Assembly: GCA_965603495.1 (NCBI GenBank) | Contig: CBFDDF010000001.1 | Coordinates: forward strand, 186,001 to 250,000 | Length of the DNA: 64,000 bases | Direction: 5' to 3' | Source: Thiomicrorhabdus sp965603495 | Lineage (GTDB): Bacteria; Pseudomonadota; Gammaproteobacteria; Thiomicrospirales; Thiomicrospiraceae | Shown: positions 17,355-25,178 of the stretch, piece after piece | How positions within the stretch are numbered: the first letter of the stretch is position 1 | How the letters are laid out: each line of letters opens with the position of its first letter | Notes under the pieces: model-generated | Database searches by the model: none | What the model was told of the DNA's origin: nothing | The model's input: the letters and a program-made list of their open reading frames with translations, nothing else | Program-made: the position numbers and the translations under genes

Positions 17355-19040
17355 ATGAACGAACGTATTCAAAAAATCATGAATAATAGCCAAGCGGTTA
17401 TTTTTTACTGGCAGGCGAAAGAAGGCTGGCCGGTCGAGTTTGTCTCAAAAAATATCGAGCGTTTTGGCTATAACTATAGTGATTTCACCAGTGGACGAGT
17501 GAAGTATACCGACATTATTCATCCTGATGACGCTGAGCGGATTATGGATGAGGTTGTGAACTATACACAAAGAGGCATGGTTGATTTTCGTCAAGTTTAT
17601 CGGATCTTTGATGGGCAAGGTGCTGTGCGCTGGGTTGATAATCGAACGACTATTGAACGTAATGATGAAGGTACGGTAGAGTATTATCTAGGTACGATTA
17701 TCGATATAACGGAGCAAAAAGAAGCCGAACATTACAATACGTTATTGGGCAGTGTTGTGAGTCAAAGCAGTAGTGAAGTTTACGTTTTTGACCGTATTAG
17801 CCTCAAGTTTACCTACTTAAATCCCGCGGCTTTAAAAAGCTGTGGTCTGACCATGCAAGCAGCACTCGCGCTTACGCCTATAGATGTAAAGCCAGAGATG
17901 GATTTGGCTTATTTTAAACAGTTGATTGCGCCTTTAACTAGGAAGAGCGCTCCCTTGAACCGAGTCAGTTTTGAAACGATTCAAAGGCGGAGAGATGGTT
18001 CTTGCTATCCAGCGGATATCAGCGTTAAGTTATTAGATATAGATGGCCAGTCACAGTATGTTTCTGTGGTGCGAGATATCTCAGATATAAAAGCACTGGA
18101 ACATGAAAGAGAGCAGCAGCATGCCTATGTTCAAAATGTGTTGAATGGCTTGTCTAATGAGGTTATGGTCATTCGTCCAGATTACTCTCTGGAGTGGATG
18201 AATCAAGCTACGCGTGTTCGAATGAAGAGTGAATGGATTGCTGATCCAGAGAATCCTAAATGTTATGAAGTGTCGCACCGTCGTTCAGCGCCTTGTGATG
18301 GTCTTGAGCATCCCTGTCCATTAAAGGAAGTCTTGAAAACGAAGCAGGAAGTGACGGTCATTCATAATCACGGTCATGATGGGGTGGATCACTATGTGAA
18401 TTTAGTCGCAAAGCCAATGTTTGATGAGCACGGTGAGGTCACTTCGATTGTTGAGTCGGCACATAATATCACTTCGCTTATTCAGCTACAGGATACCTTG
18501 CGTGAACAAGCCGATAAAATGAGCTACCAAGCCAGTCACGATAGTATGACAGGTTTGCCGAATCGCCGTCTTTTTTATGATCGTTTAGATGAATCCATTA
18601 AACGCAATGAACGCTTGTCGGCACAGATCGCCGTCGTTTTTATTGATATTGATAAGTTTAAAGGCATTAATGACTCCATGGGACATCAGGCAGGTGATGA
18701 AGTGCTCATCGCAGTGTCAAACCGTTTGCAAGCTTGTTTGCGCGCATCTGATACCGTTGCTAGATTAGGCGGAGATGAGTTCACGCTGATCATAGAAGGG
18801 ATAGCAGAGAAGAAGGAGTTGGCGATGGTTTTGCATAAAGTCTTGCTAGCTTTTGAGGCGCCTGTTGAAACCAGTGCGGGTTCCATTGATGTTTCGCTAA
18901 GCGCGGGAGTTTCTATGTGTCCTCAGGATGCGACGGACCGCAAAACGCTGGTAAGATATGCAGATAGGGCTTTGTATGATGTTAAGGTGCTCGGCCGAAA
19001 AGCCTTTAAATTTTTTGATGAAATGACCGATAACGGTTAA
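17355..19040 (+). CDS. PAS-PAS-PAS-GGDEF diguanylate cyclase
   Basis: 561 aa from the ATG at 17355; an in-frame TTG five codons earlier is less likely. No membrane segment. PAS 1 (about 10-120) ends in the PAC motif YLGTIIDITEQKEAE, PAS 2 spans about 130-245 and PAS 3 about 255-385. PAS 3 contains a Cys-rich insert (CYEV, then APCDGLEHPCPL) seen in some redox- or metal-sensing PAS domains. The C-terminal GGDEF domain is intact (ARLGGDEFTLI), so it should make cyclic-di-GMP. This is a cytoplasmic, signal-gated cyclase. The gene is monocistronic after a 255-bp AT-rich gap with no clear promoter. Confidence 0.9.
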   Translation: MNERIQKIMNNSQAVIFYWQAKEGWPVEFVSKNIERFGYNYSDFTSGRVKYTDIIHPDDAERIMDEVVNYTQRGMVDFRQVYRIFDGQGAVRWVDNRTTIERNDEGTVEYYLGTIIDITEQKEAEHYNTLLGSVVSQSSSEVYVFDRISLKFTYLNPAALKSCGLTMQAALALTPIDVKPEMDLAYFKQLIAPLTRKSAPLNRVSFETIQRRRDGSCYPADISVKLLDIDGQSQYVSVVRDISDIKALEHEREQQHAYVQNVLNGLSNEVMVIRPDYSLEWMNQATRVRMKSEWIADPENPKCYEVSHRRSAPCDGLEHPCPLKEVLKTKQEVTVIHNHGHDGVDHYVNLVAKPMFDEHGEVTSIVESAHNITSLIQLQDTLREQADKMSYQASHDSMTGLPNRRLFYDRLDESIKRNERLSAQIAVVFIDIDKFKGINDSMGHQAGDEVLIAVSNRLQACLRASDTVARLGGDEFTLIIEGIAEKKELAMVLHKVLLAFEAPVETSAGSIDVSLSAGVSMCPQDATDRKTLVRYADRALYDVKVLGRKAFKFFDEMTDNG

Positions 19041-19101
19041 CCTACGTCCTTCCCTGTTTGAATCATAACAAAATCACTTTTAAAAAAACTAGGTAGTAAC
19101 C

Positions 19102-20274
19102 ATGTCTCATTGGGATGTAATTGTGCTCGGAGCAGGTGCCTCGGGGTTAATGTGTTCTGCGACAGCGGCTTATCAAGGTAAGTCCGTTTTAGTGATAGAT
19201 CATGCACCAAAAGCGGCTGCAAAAATCCGAATTTCTGGCGGGGGTAAGTGCAATTTCACCAATCTAGACGTGAGTCCTGCCAATTTTATCTGTCAAAACC
19301 CCCATTTTGTTAAAAGCGCGATATCGCGTTATCCCTCCTCAGCGTTTATCGAGCTGGTTGAGCGCCATGGTTTGGCTTATGAAACCCGCGAGTTAGGTAA
19401 ATTGTTTTGTGCAGAACGCGCTTCCGATTTGATTCAAATCTTACGTACCGAATGTGATTGGGCGGGGGTTGAGTTTCAACTGAATACCGAGATTGAATCG
19501 GTTGCCTTCGAAAATGATTGTTATCGTCTGAAAACCACACAAGGTTTTGTGACCACAACTAAATTGGTCGTGGCCACGGGGGCGCTATCTTTTCCAAAGC
19601 TCAAAGCCAGCGGAATCGGCTATAAAATTGCCAAGCAGTTTGGTTTGAATGTCATTAAAACATCACCAGGCCTGGTACCTTTGAGTTTTGAGGGGAAATG
19701 GCAGGCACGTTTCTCAGAGTTAAGCGGTTTGTCGATGGATGTGAAGGTCACCGCCAATGGCCATGCCTTTCAAGAGGCGATGCTGTTTACCCATAAGGGG
19801 TTGAGTGGGCCAGGAATTCTACAGGCTTCTAATTACTGGCAGTTAGGAGAGGCAATAGAAGTGGATTTATTGCCAACCGAATCGGTTTTGGAGGCTTTGA
19901 AAAAACTCAAACAAACCGGACACAGTTTGCCAAAATGGCTGAATCAGTTTTGGCCAAAACGCTTTACCCATGTTTGGTTAGAAGCTTTCCCTATGGAAAC
20001 GACCTTGTCTAATGTGACCGATGAAGCCATCGAAAATTACGCTTATCAATTGACCCATTGGAACCTGTACCCGTCTAATACGGCGGGTTATTCTAAAGCC
20101 GAAGTCACCTTAGGGGGCGTCGATACTGACGAAGTCTCTTCCAAAACATTTGAAGCTAATAAACAACCAGGCCTGTATTTCATTGGCGAAGTGTTAGATG
20201 TCACCGGTCATTTGGGGGGCTTTAACTTTCAGTGGGCGTGGGCATCTGGTGTCGCTTGCGGTCTATCCGTATAA
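19102..20274 (+). CDS. HI0933-family NAD(P)/FAD-dependent oxidoreductase
   Basis: 390 aa, typical of the HI0933/YhiN family. The N-terminal FAD motif IVLGAGASGLMCSATAA is followed by the family hallmark RISGGGKCNFTN (about 48-59), and the C-terminus has the second flavin block FIGEVLDVTGHLGGFNFQWAWASG. These flavoproteins have no agreed substrate. The gene carries one exact repeat copy (19665, encoding PGLV) and one partial copy (20166-20175, 10 of 12 bases). It is followed by an unrelated small gene after 100 bp. Confidence 0.9.
   Translation: MSHWDVIVLGAGASGLMCSATAAYQGKSVLVIDHAPKAAAKIRISGGGKCNFTNLDVSPANFICQNPHFVKSAISRYPSSAFIELVERHGLAYETRELGKLFCAERASDLIQILRTECDWAGVEFQLNTEIESVAFENDCYRLKTTQGFVTTTKLVVATGALSFPKLKASGIGYKIAKQFGLNVIKTSPGLVPLSFEGKWQARFSELSGLSMDVKVTANGHAFQEAMLFTHKGLSGPGILQASNYWQLGEAIEVDLLPTESVLEALKKLKQTGHSLPKWLNQFWPKRFTHVWLEAFPMETTLSNVTDEAIENYAYQLTHWNLYPSNTAGYSKAEVTLGGVDTDEVSSKTFEANKQPGLYFIGEVLDVTGHLGGFNFQWAWASGVACGLSV
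19665..19676. repeat. ACCAGGCCTGGT palindrome, copy 4 (inside HI0933-family gene)
   Basis: Exact core encoding PGLV in the plus-strand frame. Plus-strand flank ACCTTT fits the extended consensus. Flanking bases C and A are not complementary. Confidence 0.95.
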
Positions 20275-20374
20275 TACGGGATATAAAGTAAACACGACGA
20301 ATGTATAAGCGTGAGAAATGAATCAGCCTTTATCCTTTGGTAGCGGCTGTTTACAGAGTGTGAAGAGACATTGA

Positions 20375-20824
20375 ATGAACTTATTAAATCTAAAGCCTGA
20401 AAATCGTGACTCGTTTTCTAAAATTGTAAAAACACTGGTACAAAAGCATCAAACTCAGCCAAGCGAAATGTTACTACACGCCATAGAGAGTGAAGCCGAT
20501 CCAGAAATGAACTACTGGATGACCATGGTGTTGGTGCAAGAGTATTTTGTTTCCGCTCAGCAAGAGGTAGCGAAAGATGCGGCCGGTGAGCCGGTTAAAG
20601 CCTTGCAAGCGGCTTGTCTGTTAGAGAATGCTGGCGTGGTTGCAGCATTGCTTGAGTTAGGCGGATTTAAGGGGGCAGTAACAGGTAAAGAGTATCAGTT
20701 AGCAGCGCGTATTGCTTCGCAGCATGAAAACCAAGCGATATTAGGGTTGTTAATGAAATACGCCCAAGAAAAAGATCAACTAGAGCCTTTTATGCGTAGC
20801 TTGCAGGGCACAACTCTTCAATAG
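20375..20824 (+). CDS. Hypothetical cytoplasmic helical protein
   Basis: 149 aa. No signal peptide, membrane segment or Cys motif. It is predicted almost entirely helical, with alanine/leucine-rich helices (AGEPVKALQAACLLENAGVV, YQLAARIASQHENQAILG) whose spacing is reminiscent of ankyrin- or HEAT-like helical pairs, though no consensus repeat can be shown. I do not recognise the family. Weak AGAGAC sequence before the ATG. The next gene is prx-grx, 147 bp away, separated by two overlapping inverted repeats. Confidence 0.65.
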   Translation: MNLLNLKPENRDSFSKIVKTLVQKHQTQPSEMLLHAIESEADPEMNYWMTMVLVQEYFVSAQQEVAKDAAGEPVKALQAACLLENAGVVAALLELGGFKGAVTGKEYQLAARIASQHENQAILGLLMKYAQEKDQLEPFMRSLQGTTLQ

Positions 20825-20839
20825 TCAAAATGATGCGGA

Positions 20840-20867
20840 TCCCTATCAGTGATAGCTAAAAGCTATC
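20840..20867. promoter_or_regulatory. Two overlapping inverted repeats upstream of the peroxiredoxin gene
   Basis: CTATCA-G-TGATAG (20843-20855) and GATAGCT-AAA-AGCTATC (20851-20867) share the GATAG arm, so only one hairpin could form at a time, or the pair could be adjacent operators. The first, with its TCC prefix, has the shape of a TetR-family operator. No T-run follows, so it is a poor terminator. Confidence 0.35.
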
Positions 20868-20971
20868 ATGATGGTTGAAATAGTCAATTTTACTAGTTGG
20901 TTAATGCTCTATAAACTAGCTTGCAAGTCAGAGATGATAAATAACTTAGATAGTCAATTAGGAGATTCAGC

Positions 20972-21709
20972 ATGGCATTAGAAAATCGTGAAGGTCAAAG
21001 AGTTCCAAACGTTACATTCCCTACTCGTCAGAATAATGAGTGGGTAAATGTGACCAGTGATGAAATTTTTAAAGGTAAAACAGTCATTGTTTTCTCTCTT
21101 CCAGGAGCATTTACACCGACTTGTTCATCTACGCATTTGCCACGTTATAATGAATTAGCGCCAGTATTTTTTGAAAACGGTGTTGATGAAATCGTTTGTA
21201 TGTCAGTTAACGATACCTTTGTAATGAACGAATGGGCTAAAGACCAAGAGTCTGATAATGTGCGCTTAATTCCAGATGGCAACGGTGAATTCTCTGATGG
21301 CATGGGACTGCTTGTCAATAAAGAAGATCTTGGCTTTGGTATGCGTTCATGGCGCTATTCAATGCTGGTTAAAGATGGCGTGATTGAAAAGATGTTTATC
21401 GAGCCAGAAGTACCAGGTGACCCATTTGAGGTATCTGACGCTGATACTATGTTGAATTACATCAACCCACAAGCCAAGCCAGCTAAGGTAGCGACAATCT
21501 TCACTAAAGCAGGTTGCCCTTTCTGCGCAAAAGCTAAAGCGATGTTAGAAGATAATGGCATCAGCTATGAAGAGATCAACATCTCAAATAGCGGCATCTC
21601 TTCACGTACTTTGCGTGCGGTTGCTAATGCTGATACGGTACCTCAAGTATTCATTGAAGGTGAACACATCGGTGGTTCAGAAGATTTAGAAGCATTTTTA
21701 GCAAAATAA
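20972..21709 (+). CDS. Peroxiredoxin 5 - glutaredoxin fusion (glutathione-dependent peroxidase)
   Basis: 245 aa, the hybrid Prx5-Grx architecture known from Haemophilus and other proteobacteria. The N-terminal Prx domain has peroxidatic Cys51 in PGAFTPTCSSTHLP. The C-terminal glutaredoxin (about residues 172-245) has the redox pair C182/C185 in GCPFCAK, plus TVPQVF and GGSEDLEAF for glutathione binding. The fusion reduces H2O2 and alkyl peroxides using GSH directly. The gene for glutathione reductase follows immediately, which closes the electron path from NADPH. Strong AGGAG ribosome binding site. Codon choice is well optimised, suggesting good expression. Confidence 0.95.
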   Translation: MALENREGQRVPNVTFPTRQNNEWVNVTSDEIFKGKTVIVFSLPGAFTPTCSSTHLPRYNELAPVFFENGVDEIVCMSVNDTFVMNEWAKDQESDNVRLIPDGNGEFSDGMGLLVNKEDLGFGMRSWRYSMLVKDGVIEKMFIEPEVPGDPFEVSDADTMLNYINPQAKPAKVATIFTKAGCPFCAKAKAMLEDNGISYEEINISNSGISSRTLRAVANADTVPQVFIEGEHIGGSEDLEAFLAK

Positions 21710-21719
21710 TCTAGTTTGG

Positions 21720-21739
21720 AACCACCAGGCCTGGTGGTT
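21720..21739. repeat. ACCAGGCCTGGT palindrome, copy 5 (prx-grx / gor spacer)
   Basis: Core extended by arms to a 20-bp perfect palindrome (AACC...GGTT), 10 bp after the prx-grx stop and followed by TTT. A second, conventional terminator lies 47 bp further on, so this copy is not needed for termination. Confidence 0.95.
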
Positions 21740-21785
21740 TTTCGCTAGAATGTTTTGAAAAGAGTAGTAACGACTACTCCATTCC

Positions 21786-21812
21786 AAAAAGGGGCCGTAT
21801 TAGCCCCTTTTT
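21786..21812 (+). terminator. Intrinsic terminator after prx-grx
   Basis: GGGGC / GCCCC stem (21791-21795 with 21803-21807), reinforced by an A-run before and a T-run after. It lies 40 bp before the gor start, so gor probably has its own promoter or is reached by readthrough. Confidence 0.8.
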
Positions 21813-21851
21813 TTGTTTTTGGTTGGTTCTCAGTAGAGGAGAAGAAACAAG

Positions 21852-23207
21852 ATGAAATACGATTATGATGTGATTGCCATTGGAGCAGGAAGCGGTGGCT
21901 TGTCAGTGGTTGAACGTGCCGCAGAGTACGGTAAAAAGTGCGCGGTCGTCGAAGCTAAAAAGTTGGGTGGTACTTGTGTCAATATCGGTTGTGTACCGAA
22001 GAAAGTCATGTGGTTTGGTGCGCATATCGCCGAAGCCATTCGCGATGCTTCTAGCTTTGGTTTTGATGTCGAACAAAAAGGCTTCGATTGGGGCAAGTTG
22101 GTTAAGAACCGTGAGCAATATATCAATAATATCACCACCTGGTATGAAGGTTATATGCGCGACAAAGGCGTTGAAGTTTTAGAGGGTTGGGGCAGCTTTG
22201 TTGATAATCATACGGTCTCTGTTGATGGCAAAACCTACACGGCAGAAACCATTGTGATTGCGCCGGGCGGAACGCCGCTGATTCCTCAGGAAACCGAGAA
22301 TGCCGAGTTAGGACTGTCTTCTGATGGCTTCTTTGAGCTGACTGAACAACCTAAGAAAGTCGCTGTGATTGGCAGTGGTTATATTGCTGTGGAACTGGCA
22401 GGCGTGTTTCAAGCCTTGGGCACCGATACCACCTTAGTCAGTCGTAAAGATTTAGTATTGCGTGGTTTCGATGACATGATTCGTGAAAACCTAACCAATG
22501 CAATGCTAGAAAGTGGCTGTAAAAAAGAATATCACTTTGCGGTTAAAAAATTACAGCGTGAAGTTGATGGCACTTTGACTATTTTCAGTACCGACGGGCA
22601 AAGCATTTCAGGATTTGACCAGGTCGTTTGGGCGGTGGGTCGTCAAACACTGATTGAGCCGTTGGCCTTAGAAAAAGTCGGATTGGCCGCGAATGGTTAT
22701 GGTTTTATTGAAGTCGATGATTGCCATAAAACAGTGGTCGATAACATCTATGCGATTGGCGATGTTACGGGTCAACCTCAACTTACGCCAGTGGCGATTC
22801 GTGCAGGACGTTTCTTGGCGGAGCGTTTATATAACAATAAGCCAGATCTTAAATTAGATTTGAGCTCTGTACCAACCGTGATTTTCTCGCATCCACCTGT
22901 GGGTACGATTGGTTTAGCCGAACACGATGCGCGTAAGCAATACGGTAGCGACAATGTTAAGGTCTATACCTCCGTGTTTACGCCAATGCGTTATGCATTC
23001 ACGGAACATCAAATCAAAACCGCGTTAAAATTGGTTGTGACTGGTGAAGATGAGAAAGTCGTGGGCATTCATATCGTCGGTGATGGTGCTGATGAGATGT
23101 TGCAAGGGTTCGCCGTTGCGGTACAAATGGGGGCGACTAAAGCAGATTTAGATGCCACTATTGCCATTCATCCTTCTAGTTCAGAAGAGCTTGTGACCAT
23201 GCGTTAA
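21852..23207 (+). CDS. gor: Glutathione reductase (NADPH)
   Basis: 451 aa, full family length. FAD-binding IAIGAGSGGLSVVERAA at the N-terminus, the redox-active disulfide C42/C47 in GGTCVNIGCVPKK, the NAD(P)-binding IGSGYIAVELAG near residue 174 and the C-terminal catalytic HPSSSEELVTMR with its active-site His. NADPH preference is inferred from family membership. It regenerates GSH for the peroxiredoxin-glutaredoxin fusion just upstream. Good GAGGAG ribosome binding site. A strong terminator follows the gene. Confidence 0.95.
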   Translation: MKYDYDVIAIGAGSGGLSVVERAAEYGKKCAVVEAKKLGGTCVNIGCVPKKVMWFGAHIAEAIRDASSFGFDVEQKGFDWGKLVKNREQYINNITTWYEGYMRDKGVEVLEGWGSFVDNHTVSVDGKTYTAETIVIAPGGTPLIPQETENAELGLSSDGFFELTEQPKKVAVIGSGYIAVELAGVFQALGTDTTLVSRKDLVLRGFDDMIRENLTNAMLESGCKKEYHFAVKKLQREVDGTLTIFSTDGQSISGFDQVVWAVGRQTLIEPLALEKVGLAANGYGFIEVDDCHKTVVDNIYAIGDVTGQPQLTPVAIRAGRFLAERLYNNKPDLKLDLSSVPTVIFSHPPVGTIGLAEHDARKQYGSDNVKVYTSVFTPMRYAFTEHQIKTALKLVVTGEDEKVVGIHIVGDGADEMLQGFAVAVQMGATKADLDATIAIHPSSSEELVTMR

Positions 23208-23235
23208 GCATCTAGCTTTCGATTGTTTAAAAGCA

Positions 23236-23269
23236 AAAAAAAGGCCGTTCAATTTGAACGGCCTTTTTT
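23236..23269. terminator. Intrinsic terminator after gor
   Basis: 9-bp GC-rich stem GGCCGTTCA (23243-23251) with a 3-nt loop and its complement to 23263, preceded by eight A and followed by six T. It can act on both strands and may also serve the convergent PilZ gene. Confidence 0.9.
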
Positions 23270-23348
23270 GTTGTGGGAACTAGGCTTTAATTGTAAGACT
23301 CGATGAGTGCGTTATTTTCTGTCCCCAGGGTTGCCTGGTAACGACGCT

Positions 23349-23720
23349 TTAAGGCTCTTTGCCAAGCTCGACGACTTTAAAAAACTTAGTGTAGTTCAAG
23401 GGTTTTGAGGCAATGCTACCGCCAATATAATATTCATTATCGACTTCTTGGCATGATCGAACGCGAACCTTTAGATTGACTCGAGGCTTGGAGAAATCTT
23501 GGACGCATTCAAAGCTAATGATGATTTCATCATTTTCATTCGCTTTAATAGCGGATAAAAATCCAATGCCATTTTCAGAAAGGTTGACAACGGTCGTATA
23601 GATTTCCTCCTTCTGCTGGACAAGCAGAGACGGAAAGTGCATGGACAGACGATGCTCTTTGCGCTGATTTATCACATTAGTTTGATCAAGGTTTTTAGTC
23701 GGGTGTGTTTTACCGTTCAT
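23349..23720 (-). CDS. PilZ-domain protein (cyclic-di-GMP receptor candidate)
   Basis: 123 aa from the ATG at 23720, preceded by GGA at about 8 nt; a GTG four codons upstream is the alternative. The PilZ signature is present in both parts: RKEHR (the RxxxR loop) and NLSENGIGF (the D/NxSxxG strand), followed by a GGSIAS segment. It is essentially the bare domain with a short N-terminal tail, so it probably relays cyclic-di-GMP to a partner protein. A second PilZ gene lies 324 bp upstream on the same strand; the two are paralogous in layout but clearly diverged. Confidence 0.85.
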   Translation of the reverse strand: MNGKTHPTKNLDQTNVINQRKEHRLSMHFPSLLVQQKEEIYTTVVNLSENGIGFLSAIKANENDEIIISFECVQDFSKPRVNLKVRVRSCQEVDNEYYIGGSIASKPLNYTKFFKVVELGKEP

Positions 23721-24044
23721 ATTGTTCCGCACGTTGAAGTTTTCAATAGATAAAATTTATCGTGTTTGCTCTATTTGCAATAATAATTTATGTAAGTGGT
23801 TATGTCTATATTTGGTTCTAGAGGCAGTGGGGTACTTAAGATTTTAGACTAGGTGAAGCATCCAAACCCGTCATCGGTATTGAAAGGAAAGGGTTTGTTC
23901 ATGTTTTTAAGCGCCTACAAGTTGCACGGAAACCAAATGAGACATGTTTTATGCAGTCTTACTTTTAGACGCGCTATTTTAATCACTCCATTACAGGGAG
24001 TGGTCTTCATGCTAACCTTGCGTGAAATGGATTTCAATCGTTAT
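23721..24044. other. Spacer between two PilZ genes
   Basis: 324 bp. A plus-strand open frame of 68 codons (23853-24059, GTG start) is present, but it has no ribosome binding site and no recognisable protein character, and it overlaps the end of the upstream PilZ gene. I treat the region as non-coding, carrying the promoter of the 23349-23720 gene. No strong hairpin seen. Confidence 0.5.
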
Positions 24045-24386
24045 TTAAGTAGCGCTTAATTGTTCAAATAAAAGTAAGTATTCTTCAGTGGGAAAATCTA
24101 GTTTTACACCAATATGATTGCGTTTACTCAAACATAAGCAATGCCTCACCTCAGCCTTGAATTGAAACGCTTTAACGACATGCCCTGTATAGCTGGTCGG
24201 TATAGCGAAGTGGACCTCTATTCGGTCATGTGCTTTGACGGAAATTGTTGAAATAAACCCAATGCCATGTTTTGAAAAATCGGTCATCGTTGCATAAAGA
24301 TTTTGGTTATTAATGATAAGCACTACAGGGCGGCTTGAAGGAATGCGAATGTGTTGACGTTTATCTGATACCGAAGTCTGAGTCAT
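24045..24386 (-). CDS. PilZ-domain protein (cyclic-di-GMP receptor candidate)
   Basis: 113 aa. PilZ motifs: RQHIR (RxxxR) near residue 10 and DFSKHGIGF (DxSxxG) near residue 38, both intact. No other domain. AAAGGAAG ribosome binding site before the ATG. With the neighbouring PilZ gene and several GGDEF proteins in the window it belongs to a large cyclic-di-GMP network; its target is unknown. Confidence 0.87.
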   Translation of the reverse strand: MTQTSVSDKRQHIRIPSSRPVVLIINNQNLYATMTDFSKHGIGFISTISVKAHDRIEVHFAIPTSYTGHVVKAFQFKAEVRHCLCLSKRNHIGVKLDFPTEEYLLLFEQLSAT

Positions 24387-24582
24387 AGTCTTCCTTTAAG
24401 TTACGGTACTTTATCGAAGCGTTTAAGGTTTAATTATAGACTATGGAATAGGCTTGTTTTATAAAGCATTTTAGCGCTACACAAGAAAATACTATGCACA
24501 TGAATTACTAGGGGTTTGTTGATGGTGGATTTACTGAGTTATAATCGAATTATTGCATTAAAAATTAAGGTGGGAATGACAT

Positions 24583-25116
24583 ATGGCAATCAGGAAATAT
24601 AAAGGCATTGAACCGAAATTGGTTGATACGGCATGGGTGGATGAAAGTGCGGTGGTGATTGGTAAGTGTAGCTTAGAGGCGGATGTCAGTATCTGGCCGA
24701 ATGCTACGCTTAGAGGAGATGTTAATGATATTCATATCGGTGCGCGTTCTAATATACAAGATGGCGCGGTGGTGCATACCACGCATCAAAGCGATATCTC
24801 AGCCGGTTCCAAATGTATCGTCGGTAAGGATGTAACCGTCGGTCATAATGTAGTGCTTCATGGTTGTATTCTGGAAGATGAGTGCTTGATTGGTATGGGC
24901 GCGGTGGTTTTGGATAATGCGGTTGTACAGAAACATGTACTAGTCGCTGCAAACAGTCTGGTGCCATCAGGTAAGGTTTTAGAGAGTGGTTATTTGTATG
25001 TTGGTTCCCCGGTTAAGCAAGCACGCCCGCTATCTGAAAAGGAGATCGCATTCTTTAAATATTCAGCAGCCCACTATGTGAAGCTGAAGAATGAATACCA
25101 GGCTGAAGAGGCTTAG
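24583..25116 (+). CDS. Gamma-carbonic anhydrase family hexapeptide-repeat protein
   Basis: 177 aa left-handed beta-helix protein of the YrdA/gamma-CA family: repeated [LIV]-GxxxxI turns (VVIGKCSLEADVSIWPNATLRG, then IGARSNIQDGAVVHTTH) and a C-terminal helix. Candidate metal-ligand histidines are in VVHTTHQSD and TVGHNVVLHG, as in Cam-like enzymes. Whether it hydrates CO2 or is one of the inactive YrdA-type members cannot be settled here. In an autotrophic sulfur oxidiser a carbonic anhydrase would make sense, but the organism's CO2 system is not in the window. It is convergent with aroE. Confidence 0.87.
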   Translation: MAIRKYKGIEPKLVDTAWVDESAVVIGKCSLEADVSIWPNATLRGDVNDIHIGARSNIQDGAVVHTTHQSDISAGSKCIVGKDVTVGHNVVLHGCILEDECLIGMGAVVLDNAVVQKHVLVAANSLVPSGKVLESGYLYVGSPVKQARPLSEKEIAFFKYSAAHYVKLKNEYQAEEA

Positions 25117-25142
25117 ATTGCTTAAGTTTGTTTTATCTTGGG

Positions 25143-25178
25143 AGTTTTATTCTTACCAGGCCTGGTAAGAATAAAACT
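25143..25178. repeat. ACCAGGCCTGGT palindrome, copy 6, in a 36-bp perfect palindrome
   Basis: The core at 25155-25166 is extended by 12-bp perfectly complementary arms on each side (left arm AGTTTTATTCTT), giving a 36-bp perfect palindrome between the convergent gamma-CA and aroE genes. It touches the first base of the aroE stop codon. Arms with A/T runs at both ends would also make a bidirectional terminator. Confidence 0.97.

Noticed and set aside
20166..20175. ACCAGGCCTGTA as a full repeat copy
   Set aside because: Two bases differ at the end; listed in text as partial, together with 9-base partials at 3574 and 12145.
20840..20855. A true tet operator imported from a resistance element
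   Set aside because: The match stops after 16 bases, there is no tetR or tetA nearby and the surroundings are ordinary chromosome; convergence is more likely.
23853..24059. A 68-codon plus-strand ORF between the two PilZ genes
   Set aside because: GTG start without a ribosome binding site, no protein-like composition and overlap with the downstream PilZ gene; most likely random.
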